A stretch of 64,000 nucleotides of DNA from the NCBI GenBank assembly GCA_001661515.1, contig LUVW01000025.1:108781-172780 (forward strand). The letters are read 5' to 3'. Every line of letters starts with the position of its first letter. The first letter of the stretch is position 1. Below the pieces are notes generated by a model. It was not told the origin of the DNA. It searched no databases and saw only the letters and a list, made by a program, of their open reading frames with translations. Shown here in pieces: positions 55,031 through 64,000 of the stretch. A program made the position numbers and the translations under genes. Source of the DNA: Capniomyces stellatus. Its lineage: Eukaryota; Kickxellomycota; Harpellomycetes; Harpellales; Legeriomycetaceae.

Positions 55031-55374
55031 GGTATATTAATTACAATAGTGATTTTGAAATAAGAATAAATAAATGTAGAAGCAGTTTGAATTTAAATAG
55101 AACAAGGTTGGAAAATGCGGGTGGGGTGGTTTTTTTTTTTTTTTGTTTTTGAGAAATGTTGATGTTTGTAAACAATTAGATTTGTTTTCAAAGCAAGTTT
55201 TTAATTTTGGTTACACAAACGCGACATTTTAGATTATTGGCAAAATATAAGGCAAGAAAGATTTTTTTTTTTTACAAGATGGTATTTTATTTACTTTTCT
55301 TCTTTTTTTTAAAAAAAGAAAAAGAAAAAGTGATAAAAGGGAAAATTAAAAATAGTGGAAAAGTAGATGTGAGA
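55031..55374. other. UVSSA promoter / SHMT 3' flank
   Basis: About 340 bases with long T runs (55131-55144, 55262-55273) and A-rich blocks. No gene is seen. Confidence 0.5.
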
Positions 55375-56910
55375 TTAGTGGGAAGGTTTTCTTAGAGTGG
55401 CGACGTCCATACCGGGCATTGGGAATGAAGTGGCGAAAGCTTCGACTTCAGCCTTGAGAATAGGGATGTCGGTGTTGGAGTTGGCGGTGGTGATAAAGTC
55501 TTTGAGAAGTTTGGACTCGGATTGGGACTGGATGTTGGAGGCGATTTGGACGATTCTGTGGAGGAACTCTGCGACCTTGGTAAAGTCAGACTCGACAAAA
55601 CCACGGCTGGTGAGAGCAGCGGTACCAATGCGGATTCCGCCAGGAGTGATAGCGCTTTTATCACCAACGATAGAGTTTTTGTTGAGGGTGATGTTTACGT
55701 AATCGCAGACTTTCTCGACTTTGGAGCCGGTGAGGTTTTGGGGTTTGAGGTCCCAGAGCAAGAGGTGGTTGTCGGAGCCGTTGGTGGCGAGGGAGTAGCC
55801 AAACTTGACGAGGCAGGATGCGAGGTGTTTGGAGTTGGCGATGACCTGAGCGGCGTAGATTTTGAACTGAGGAGAGGCGGCTTGTTTGAGGGCGACGGCG
55901 ATTGCAGCAATGGTGTTGTTGTGGGGACCGCCTTGACAACTTGGGAATACGGCAAAGTTGACTCTGGATTCCAAGCTGGTGGCCTTGTCCTCGCCTTTAA
56001 CCTTGCGGAAAAAGATGAGGCCGGCACGTGGACCTCTCAGGGTTTTGTGGGTGGTGGTGGTAACGATGTCGCAGTATTCAAATGGATTGTTCTGAAGGCC
56101 AGCGGCAACAAGACCACTGATGTGGGCGATATCGGCCATCAAGTATGATGTGTGCTGGTCAGCAATCTTACGGAGTCTTGCGTAGTCCCAGTCTCTTGGG
56201 TACGCGGACGCACCGCAAATAACAAGTTGTGGACGGAACAAGTGTGTGTTCTCCTCCAAAGTGTCATAGTCTACGTAACCGGTTTTTGGATCAACTCTGT
56301 ACGGCATTGACTGGAAGTATATTGATGAACTTGAGATCTTCTTCTTGTCGGTTTGGTATCCGTGTGTCAAGTGTCCGCCTGATGGCAAGTCAAGCCCCAT
56401 GACTCTGTCGTTTGGACTGAGCATTGCTGTCAATGCTGCAAAGTTTGCTGTTGATCCTGAGTATGGCTGCACATTGACTCCCCACTGCTCTGGGTCAAGA
56501 TTAAACGCTTGAAGCGCTCTGTCTCTGCACAGGTTTTCTAGTACATCAATGTACTCGTTTCCACCATAGTAACGTGCTCCTGGAAGTCCCTCTGAATATT
56601 TGTTTGTCAATTGCGACCCATTTGCTTCAATTACCGCTTGCGAAGTAAAGTTCTACTCGAGTATTTACAAAACATATATGTTATTGTTTGTTTATTTTTT
56701 TTTGTCTCGTACTTTTACACATCCCCCCCCCCACCGTTTGTTTTGTTCAACTTGGTCCACTTTTATTTATTTATTTAAACTTACCTCTGAGGCAATAAGC
56801 TCCAAGCTGGAAAATTGTCTCCATTTTTCGTTTTGGATAATCTCGTAGATTTCTGGATCCTCAACAGACAAAGGTGTGTTTAGGCACTGTTCGTAGACAA
56901 AAGCAGACAT
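55375..56910 (-). CDS. SHMT: Serine hydroxymethyltransferase, cytosolic type
   Basis: PLP enzyme that converts serine and tetrahydrofolate to glycine and 5,10-methylene-THF. Two exons on the minus strand, 56910-56785 and 56652-55375, give 467 residues, the usual length. It starts [14 protein letters not shown], and the intron falls inside the conserved LELIASE|NFTSQAV motif. [16 protein letters not shown], the active-site Lys in [14 protein letters not shown], and the C-terminal [14 protein letters not shown] are all present. The absence of a basic presequence argues for the cytosolic isozyme. In the 3' half codon choice favours C-ending codons, as in highly expressed genes. The intron carries a run of eleven C (plus-strand view) near 56725. 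Confidence 0.95.
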
Positions 56911-57920
56911 TGTTTTGTATTCAATTTCAATTGTTTAATTACTATTGTTGGTTTTAGTACAAGAATAAAAATAAATAAAAAGAATTGTCTTTATAAAGAA
57001 CCCTGGGATTTTTTTATTTATTTACTGTTTCAAAGGTTTATAAAATTAAAATTATTATTTTTCATCCTCTGTTGTATTTATACTTTTTCTCATTAATTCT
57101 CAACTTCAACAAGTTACAATATACGTTAATGGTAATAATTTTAAATTGTTTATATTTTTGTCGTTTTATCGATCTTTTTTTTAAAATTTCAAGCTCATAT
57201 TTTTTTTTATAAATCAATATCAATTTATTTTTTTTCCACCTTTTGAAAATCATTTTAGATCCAATATTGTACCAATTAAAAACGAATAAATAAAAAAGGT
57301 GTAATGCTATTTTAATCTAATTCTCCATTTTCCCTAACCCTCTCAATTCCCCCTTATCTCTTTAAAATCAACTCGGTTTAAGTTTATATCAAATGACTAA
57401 ATTAGCCAACAAGAAAAGACAAAAGAGAAAAAAAAAAAAAAGGAAGATAAAAATCGATTACGGTATAATCTTCCCCAATCCCAATACATTCACAAATTAT
57501 TCAAGTATTAAAATTAATTTATCATGATCTATTGGATAGGAACTATTTAATCGATCAAAAGAATAATAATCACAAAAATTTAAACTTTAATCACAGTAAC
57601 AGGAACTATAAAAGAATAGAGAATAACAATGTTGGTAGCATAGATAACAAAGTATGATAACAAAACGGAGAGACTTTAATATTGTGGTAACAAAAAGTCA
57701 ATCACGTTCACACTCACAGATACAGGTACAGATAACAGATAACAGATAACAGATACTTTGGTTCATATATCATTTATATGTTTTTGTTAACTTTGCAAAG
57801 TAAACGAAAAGAATAAATAAGTAATGAAACTTTAATTGAAAAGCAGATGCAAAGCATAGCATAGCAAAATAAATAAACAAATAAATAAATAAATAATAAA
57901 ACAAGGTAGAGTTAGGTGAC

Positions 57921-57960
<40 letters not shown>

Positions 57961-58051
57961 AATAAAAGGTTGAATTGGAAAGCAAATATACTTAAAGTGG
58001 AGAAATGAGATGGGATAGAAGCAAGAAAGTATAAAGACAAAAGCAAGATTT
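56911..58051. other. Intergenic region with simple repeats
   Basis: AT-rich and without a supported gene. It contains ACAGATA repeats (about 57715-57755), AAATAAATAAAT (about 57868-57897) and (GAAA)n at about 57921-57960. The short minus-strand frames here are low-complexity shadows. Confidence 0.6.
57921..57960. repeat. (GAAA)n microsatellite
   Basis: About nine to ten GAAA units in the 3' flank of LRG1, preceded by a (AAAT)n run. Confidence 0.9.
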
Positions 58052-61000
58052 TTAACCACCACTTGGACCTCTCGCATGTCCATGAGAATGTGTAGGTAGG
58101 GAGTTTAAAGTGGTTAGGTTAGTGAGTAGGGAGCTTTGATTATTTTGTTGAGCTGGAGAGGAATAGAGCAAGGATGAGGCATTAGGCTTTGGTAGTTTGG
58201 CAGGAAAATCGGAATTGGGTGGGACGGATGAATCAGAACCGGGGTTGAAGGGGGTATCTTTACTGGGGGTGATTGGGGCGATGATAGAGTCGTTCAAGTT
58301 GAGGTTGAGATTGAGGTTGATGTTTTGGTGATAATTTTGTTGGGATTGGGCAGCAGGGGGATTGGATGAGGGTTGAGAAGAATCAGTTGGGGGTAGTTGT
58401 TGTCTATCAGTGTGTTGTTGTTGATTGGGTAAAGAGGTAGAGGTAGAGGTAGATGTGGAGGTGGAAAGAATGTCAGTTGAAAAGCTGCTAGAAAAGGGGT
58501 TGGGACTGGGGACGATAGGGGACAAAAGACCAGCAGCCTCACAGCGCCTGAACAGATCCTTAGGGTCAATATCAAGAACAGTATTGTGGTTGTTATTGTT
58601 TGATGGGTTGAGAGTAGACAAGTTTTCAAAGTTGTGGAGCAGGTCAGAAGCCTGGGTTTTCAAAAACATGCATATAGACTTTGGAGTTTGCCAGACTTCG
58701 GGGGTGGCCTCGATGAGCTGGTGGATGACACTGGAGGCGGTATAGGAAAAGGTGTCGTCTTTGGTAGGTTCCTTGACGTCTGCGTAGAGGATGTTGGGGG
58801 CAATGACAATAGCAATGCTCTTGGCATCCATCTTGCTGCCAGTAAACTCATCAACATAGGAAAATTTGCTGACCCAGCCCAAAAACGTCAGCAGAACGTT
58901 GAGCATGTCGCGGTTAGGCGAGGGCAATAGCAAGACAGCACACTGCAGCGCCTCAAGCTGGCTGTGGTCGGGCAACGACATGATGGCAAGAAACAACCTG
59001 CGCATCTTGAACGGGATCAGTGGGTCCGGAATCTCACGGCAGAACTTCTTGAGCAGTGCTGCAACCTGCACCGGATTCTCCGCACCCAAATTAATCCCCG
59101 CCTGGTCCTTGTCCGCCATTTTGGTCATTTCCCGCAACCGACGAATGTTTCCGTTTTTCCGGAAAATTCCTTCCACCGTCAAATCCATCATCTGCAGCGT
59201 CACAATCATCGACTCAAAAAACTTTGGAATGTACAGCAGCTTGTTTCCCCTCGACCCCAACGACGTCTCCACCGCCTGCCGCTCCATCAACACGTCTAAC
59301 GCCACCCCAAACGTACCTATCTTCAGTCCCTTACCCTCCTTCTCCTTGTCTGTGTTTATCCGCTTGCCTGCCGCTGCCTGCTTCAAGTTTGTCCGGAACT
59401 TGGCCCACATTGACCCGCTCTGCTTCTTCGTCAGCCCCGCCAGCATCATCAGCTCGTTTGTCATTCCGGTCGACACGTTCCCGCCTGGCTCCATAAGTGC
59501 CGACAGTCTTGCTGCTGCTGCGTACCGTGCACAGATCATCTCGTCTGGGTTCAGGTCCGACATGTACAGCACCTGTTTTCTCTCCTGGCCCCCCCCTGCT
59601 GCTGGATGTACATTTGGCACGGTCTGTACATTTGGTACACTTGGTGTTGCCTTTTGTTTCTGCTGTTGCTGTTGCTTTTGCAGTGTCTGTTTCAGCACGT
59701 TTTGCTGTGTTGAGCTTTGCTTGGCTGGTTGTGGTAATGGGACTTGTCGCTTCAGTTTATGCAGTTGCGGTGGCTTACTGATTGTTTGCTGCTGTACCAT
59801 TTGTCGTGACACCGCCTCCATGTCGCCGCTCTGTGCGTTCTTCATCCGTGCTTGCAGCGTTCTTGCCGAGACGTGCGATATGCGCGGTTTCCTCCTGTCT
59901 GCAAGCCCGTACGCCTGCTCCTTGTCGCGTTCCTTTTCGCGTGTCTTGCCATTGTCTTTGTCTTTGAGCTTGTTGGGGTTGACCAGCTGTACGTTTTTGC
60001 CCCACAGTTCTGCCTCGTGTGCAGCTGAGCTGGACTTGTACATGCTGTCCACACCAATCGCGTTGTCATCAATACTCTGTAGCGCCACGTCAAACGCGTA
60101 GTCGGCCTCCTCCTTTGTCGCCTTGATTGTTGACCCTGCGCGGCTGGTGGTTCTTGGTGAGTTACTGGTACCACTGCCAATGTCTATTCCGGCTATGCCC
60201 CGGTGCGACGTGACTCTGGCCAGCGCCTCGTGGAATGAGTTCCTGTACCCCGCACTGCCCCCGGCATTTGCATCGGCAATCTCGGAGTTGCCAGCCAAGC
60301 GTGCGTCTTTGTACACTGCGTCGGAACCGTTGTACATGACGTTGTGCTCATTGTCAACAGTGTACCGACCACCAACAACGTCAATTGCGCTCTTGTACTT
60401 GAGCAGGCCGTAGAGACGCTTAAGGGCCACGCGCATCAGAAACGAGTACTGCTCCAGCTGCGACACAAACTTGAACCCGCCAACCACCAGTCCGTCTTCC
60501 CTCTGGCTGCAGTCGGGGCAGTACAGCCTGTACGTCACCTCGTCGTATGCTGACTTGGGGTACACCTGCTGCATCTCTGCGCCGCACTGCCCACACGCAA
60601 AGCAGTCCAAATGCCACCGCTGCCGGATCCGCGTCTGTTCAATGCACTCTATCTCCACCGTCAACTCGCACCCCGCACACAGATCTGACGACACGTCTGT
60701 CTGCTGGTAACTTACCCGGAACTCCCCCCACTTTTGCCGGTCAGAAGTCTCCGTCAGCTTGCCCAGCAGCCGCCCAATCGAAGTCGACCAGTTGTACTCT
60801 GCCTCTGCCTTCAGCGCCCCCTTCAACGCCACCCGGATCAGCACCTTCAGGTAGTGCGCCAGTGACGTCACCAGCGTCAACAACTCTTGCGTCAGTCCCG
60901 TCGACGCTGCGTTGTTGTGCGAGTTTGACAGCACTGAGAAAAAACTCACTATCTTCTTACACAGCAGTTTCGGCTCCCGTGTATGCTGCAACCCCGTCGA

Positions 61001-62032
61001 GTCGTCAAACTGCGCCAACTCGTCCTCCAGATCGTCTATCGCTGCAAACAGCACGTCCAGGTGCATTATAAACCGCTCTGCCTGCCGCAATCCCTCCAGG
61101 TAATGCCCATTCGACACCTGTAGCAGCATGTCCGATATGCACGCTGCCGTCGACTCTTCAAACGACGATAATACCGTCCATATCTGGTAAATCTGCTGCT
61201 CACTTATCTTGCCTTTTCCCCTAACTCCCCCCCTCCCCTTCTCCTTCTCCTTCTCCTTCTCCTTATCCTTCTCCCCCCCATGTCCCCCCTTCTCTCTCCC
61301 TGAATACTCTGCTGGCCCGCATATCAACACATTCCAGAACTTGTGGATCATGTAGCACTCTGGATGCCACCTCTCCTCCACCCCCTGCGTATATATCTGC
61401 AGGTACAACTTCATTATCTGCTGCTGGCACCCTGAACACTTACTTGCCACTAAAAACGTATAATGGTACAAACAGTACGCCTCCCCCTCGTGCTCATAGT
61501 ACGTCCCGTCTGGCCCAAACTCTACCGGACATATCGAACACGTAAAGTGCTGCGCATGGTACTTTTTTCCCAACCCCGTCACATACAGCCCCTCAACCGC
61601 TTCATTACACCGCGCACAAATCAATCCCATCTTTTCATAGTAATGCCGCTCACAATATATTCGTGTCCCATGTCTACCCTCTCTGTCCCTGTCCCCCTCC
61701 CCCTCCCCCTCCCCCTCCACACTACTACTCTCGCTATCTCCCTCTTCCACGTTCTCTATCAGATTCCCATTACTATCCACCGCCCCTTCCTCCAACGGAC
61801 AAAAACTATCCGCCACATTTATCCCACACGTAAAACATCTAAAACACTTCAAATGATATGTCTTGCCCAACGCATGCACCCATCTCTCCTCCAGATTCTC
61901 CTCCAGATTTGAATCCAACTTTTTTAAACATCTTGGACACTCTGAATCCTCATCTATCCTACCTACCCCCCTCTCGCCCCCTAATTCCTGCCTCGCTTCC
62001 TGTCTTGTTTCTTTCTGCCCAGATTCTGCCAT
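58052..62032 (-). CDS. LRG1: LRG1-type LIM and RhoGAP protein
   Basis: Fungal Rho1 GTPase-activating protein controlling cell-wall synthesis and polarity. Single exon, 1,326 residues. LIM zinc domains: the first at about 32-135 (CPRCLKKL...CFRCFTCG...YCERHY) with an acidic 45-residue insert between its two fingers; the second at 138-190 (ICARCNEAV...CLYHY); a third, apparently incomplete, at 198-232 (CSGCQQQIMKLY...RWHPECY); the fourth at about 447-510 (CAGCELTVEIE...YCPDC). The RhoGAP domain spans about 904-1120, with the arginine finger in GIFRKNGNIRRLRE and the helix AALLKKFCREIPDPLI. Linkers are Gln- and Ser/Thr-rich, and the C-terminus is Asn/Ser/Pro-rich with NLNLNLN and STSTSTST runs. 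It is preceded by ~2 kb of gene-free DNA, as expected for a large regulated gene. Confidence 0.93.
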   Translation of the reverse strand: MAESGQKETRQEARQELGGERGVGRIDEDSECPRCLKKLDSNLEENLEERWVHALGKTYHLKCFRCFTCGINVADSFCPLEEGAVDSNGNLIENVEEGDSESSSVEGEGEGEGDRDREGRHGTRIYCERHYYEKMGLICARCNEAVEGLYVTGLGKKYHAQHFTCSICPVEFGPDGTYYEHEGEAYCLYHYTFLVASKCSGCQQQIMKLYLQIYTQGVEERWHPECYMIHKFWNVLICGPAEYSGREKGGHGGEKDKEKEKEKEKGRGGVRGKGKISEQQIYQIWTVLSSFEESTAACISDMLLQVSNGHYLEGLRQAERFIMHLDVLFAAIDDLEDELAQFDDSTGLQHTREPKLLCKKIVSFFSVLSNSHNNAASTGLTQELLTLVTSLAHYLKVLIRVALKGALKAEAEYNWSTSIGRLLGKLTETSDRQKWGEFRVSYQQTDVSSDLCAGCELTVEIECIEQTRIRQRWHLDCFACGQCGAEMQQVYPKSAYDEVTYRLYCPDCSQREDGLVVGGFKFVSQLEQYSFLMRVALKRLYGLLKYKSAIDVVGGRYTVDNEHNVMYNGSDAVYKDARLAGNSEIADANAGGSAGYRNSFHEALARVTSHRGIAGIDIGSGTSNSPRTTSRAGSTIKATKEEADYAFDVALQSIDDNAIGVDSMYKSSSAAHEAELWGKNVQLVNPNKLKDKDNGKTREKERDKEQAYGLADRRKPRISHVSARTLQARMKNAQSGDMEAVSRQMVQQQTISKPPQLHKLKRQVPLPQPAKQSSTQQNVLKQTLQKQQQQQKQKATPSVPNVQTVPNVHPAAGGGQERKQVLYMSDLNPDEMICARYAAAARLSALMEPGGNVSTGMTNELMMLAGLTKKQSGSMWAKFRTNLKQAAAGKRINTDKEKEGKGLKIGTFGVALDVLMERQAVETSLGSRGNKLLYIPKFFESMIVTLQMMDLTVEGIFRKNGNIRRLREMTKMADKDQAGINLGAENPVQVAALLKKFCREIPDPLIPFKMRRLFLAIMSLPDHSQLEALQCAVLLLPSPNRDMLNVLLTFLGWVSKFSYVDEFTGSKMDAKSIAIVIAPNILYADVKEPTKDDTFSYTASSVIHQLIEATPEVWQTPKSICMFLKTQASDLLHNFENLSTLNPSNNNNHNTVLDIDPKDLFRRCEAAGLLSPIVPSPNPFSSSFSTDILSTSTSTSTSTSLPNQQQHTDRQQLPPTDSSQPSSNPPAAQSQQNYHQNINLNLNLNLNDSIIAPITPSKDTPFNPGSDSSVPPNSDFPAKLPKPNASSLLYSSPAQQNNQSSLLTNLTTLNSLPTHSHGHARGPSGG

Positions 62033-64000
62033 TCTTTTTCTATTTATATTCCTTTATTTCTTTCTTTATCTCTTTGTTCTACTTTTACTCCCCCCCACTC
62101 ATCTATCCAAGTATCCCAATCTAATCTACTCCAATTCTAACTTTCTCTTTATTTCTTTAAGCCCCCTTTTCTATTTCTGTTCTCTCGACAATATTTGCCT
62201 GTTTTCTTTTTATAATCTTATATTCCCCCCCCTCCCTTTTTCTATTCCTACAATTCTGCTTGTCTGATAATCTCTCGCTCTCTGATTCTTCCTGCCTTCT
62301 CTCACTACTCTTCCTTTCTTTTTCTTTTTTTTTGTCTCTCGCACCGTTTCTTCTTTTTTTAAATAATATCTCTCAATTCTTTCTGTTCAATCTTCCTTTA
62401 TCATACACTGTCTCTTATTCTTTATTCCTTATATTCTCTCTTTATTCTCTCTTCTCTATATTTCCGTTCAAATATCTCTGCTATAAATTTACAAGTTTTT
62501 TTTTTCTGTTAATATTCTAAATCCCCTATTCTACTTCCTCTCTTTGTGGAATGCCTTTTATCTCAAAGAATTGCTTACTATAAAAGTGAACATCAAATTT
62601 TAAAATTTTAAAGTTGGTTTTACCCTTAATAAATTTATTCACTCTTGTCTTTGCAATTCAAATTACCCAGCTTCGTGTCTCCATTTATTCATTTGTTTCC
62701 TCCTTAATCTTTGAAACTTTTAAACCCTGGTAATCTTCTCATTTACTTTTGATTTCCTTTTTTTTCTTTAAGCTTGTTTTTATTTTATTTATTATTTCGT
62801 TCGCTTAACTTGGATTTAATACTATTATTGTTATTTTTTTATTTAGCTCCTTTGCTTTTTCAATTCTCTTTTTTTCTCTTTATTTGAACCTCCATTACTC
62901 CTATTGTTTTTTTTTTAATTGTTTAATCTCTCCCATTTATTTCGCTCCATTTACTTTGTCCCATTTATTGTTATTTTTATCCCCTTTTTGTTTATTCATT
63001 ACTAATTCGTTAAACCTTTTTTTTTCTTTATCTTTTCCCACTTTTAAATCTTCAACTAAAATTCCCACTTTCATTTTATTTTCTTCCTTTTTATCTTTTA
63101 ACTACTAACCCAAACAATATTTTTCAACTACATTACCTCATTACCATCCCAAGGCTCTTTTCCATTTGTAATTTATCCGTGACCAAACCTGCTTATATAA
63201 TCGCCATCACCTCTCCCTTTTACCAATCCCACGCACCTTTTATTATCTATCACCACCACCATACTTTGCCACCACACTTTACCATTCCAATTTACCCATC
63301 CAATTCTATCACCCTCACCCTCTTCAATACTGTAAAGCTTAACCATCACACCCGCTCCCCACCCCCACTACGCCTTTTCTCTTCCTTATCCCTTACTCCC
63401 CTTGTCTCAAACTTTAATTGGCTACTAGGCTATAAACTGCACCGGTATCCTTACTTTCTTCCAAACAATGCCTTGTGTTCTCATGTATACTGCTCGCCCC
63501 AGCAATATTCTGCTTCAACTCCTAATTCAATTTACTTGATCACGCTCTTGTTATTTTTTTTTTAACCCTCTTGGACCCAATTTAATCAACTTCTTGGCTT
63601 TAATTATTATTATTATTATTGTTTTTTTTTTATTTTGCCAAACTTCATTTTAAAATCTCATTGAAATACGCTCTTACATTTCCGTTACTGTGCTATGATT
63701 TGCCAAAGTCTGACAAAATTTAAATTTTTTTTTTTCTCTCACTTTACTTTAAATTTAATCCGCATCAACTCTCACTGTATCAGTAATGTGAATTAGCACT
63801 ACTTTACAAGCAAATAACCGTTTAACACGGCATGCAATCCTAACCCCATGTTCCCTCCCCCAACATTTATATTGGTTATATGATTTGGAACTGAACCAGA
63901 TATGGGCCAACTTTATTAAAACTAACCTTGGTTTTGCTTTAGGTCAATTCCTTGTGGCAAAATTATCTGTCCACCAAAGAAACCCCCCCCCCCCCCCCCC
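62033..64000. other. Pyrimidine-rich upstream region of LRG1
   Basis: Nearly 2 kb of C/T-rich plus strand, so purine-rich in the sense of LRG1, with many T runs. Open frames of up to 134 codons are Ser/Leu/Phe/Pro-rich artefacts of this bias. Two C-runs stand out: near 62226-62233, and the terminal run 63983-64000. I see no gene. Confidence 0.55.
63983..64000. repeat. Terminal poly-C run
   Basis: The window ends in 18 consecutive C, like the run before the gap at 48806. A gap or contig end probably follows. Confidence 0.9.

Noticed and set aside
58866..60101. 411-codon plus-strand open frame opposite LRG1
   Set aside because: It is rich in Ser/Cys/Pro, has no domain, and is fully antisense to LIM and RhoGAP coding sequence.
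1..64000. tRNA or rRNA genes
   Set aside because: I looked for box A/box B pairs and conserved rRNA stretches on both strands. The few TTCGA-like matches (for example near 719 and 20898) lack a partner box or clover-leaf arms.
1..64000. Transposable elements
   Set aside because: No transposase, integrase or reverse-transcriptase motifs and no long terminal repeats were seen. The only large repeat is the aminoacylase inverted pair.

Overview
This is an AT-rich eukaryotic window, and the gene content points to a fungus. It carries a LIM-RhoGAP protein of the LRG1 type, UTP14, two fungal-style monocarboxylate-family transporters, a WSS1-type protease with a SUMO-binding tail, and many short GT-AG introns of roughly 60-190 bases. 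Aminoacylase-1, borealin-like and UVSSA-like genes, all missing from budding yeast, suggest an early-diverging filamentous lineage. That placement is inference; no rRNA or tRNA gene is present to test it. There are two assembly gaps (23778-24123 and 48806-48912), and the window ends in a poly-C run.

Layout. 1-6.6 kb: two aminoacylase-1 genes in tandem. 9.2 kb: a secreted threonine dipeptide-repeat protein. 10.4-11.6 kb: SURF1. 12.4-18.0 kb: a large multi-exon protein I do not recognise. 18.3-21.8 kb: a single-pass membrane protein and a mitochondrial Era GTPase. 22.2-24.4 kb: a third aminoacylase, lying inverted to the second, with about 2 kb of near-identical but patchy sequence. 25.3-30.9 kb: the ER glucosyltransferase UGGT in one exon, ending in KDEL. 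32.1-34.3 kb: small minus-strand genes including APC11 and a borealin-like protein, both found by joining exons too short to stand out as ORFs. 35.7-39.1 kb: two tandem transporters with ankyrin-like relics beside them. 41 kb: a secreted acidic protein. 43.6-47.1 kb: UTP14. 47.8-50.3 kb: a small gene, a gap, and a secreted-protein gene broken by two TAA codons. 50.6-55.0 kb: WSS1, then UVSSA on the other strand. 55.4-56.9 kb: cytosolic SHMT. 58.1-62.0 kb: LRG1. The last 2 kb is pyrimidine-rich upstream DNA.

Functional links are loose, as expected for a eukaryotic chromosome: two mitochondrial genes (SURF1, Era), two mitotic genes (APC11, borealin-like), two DNA-repair genes side by side (WSS1, UVSSA), and three aminoacylases. 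Exon joins were made by eye from splice consensus, reading phase and protein-family fit. The features most worth checking are the mosaic inverted aminoacylase copies, the Thr-X repeat protein, the doubly TAA-interrupted secreted gene, and a G-to-C strand-skew reversal along the long genes.
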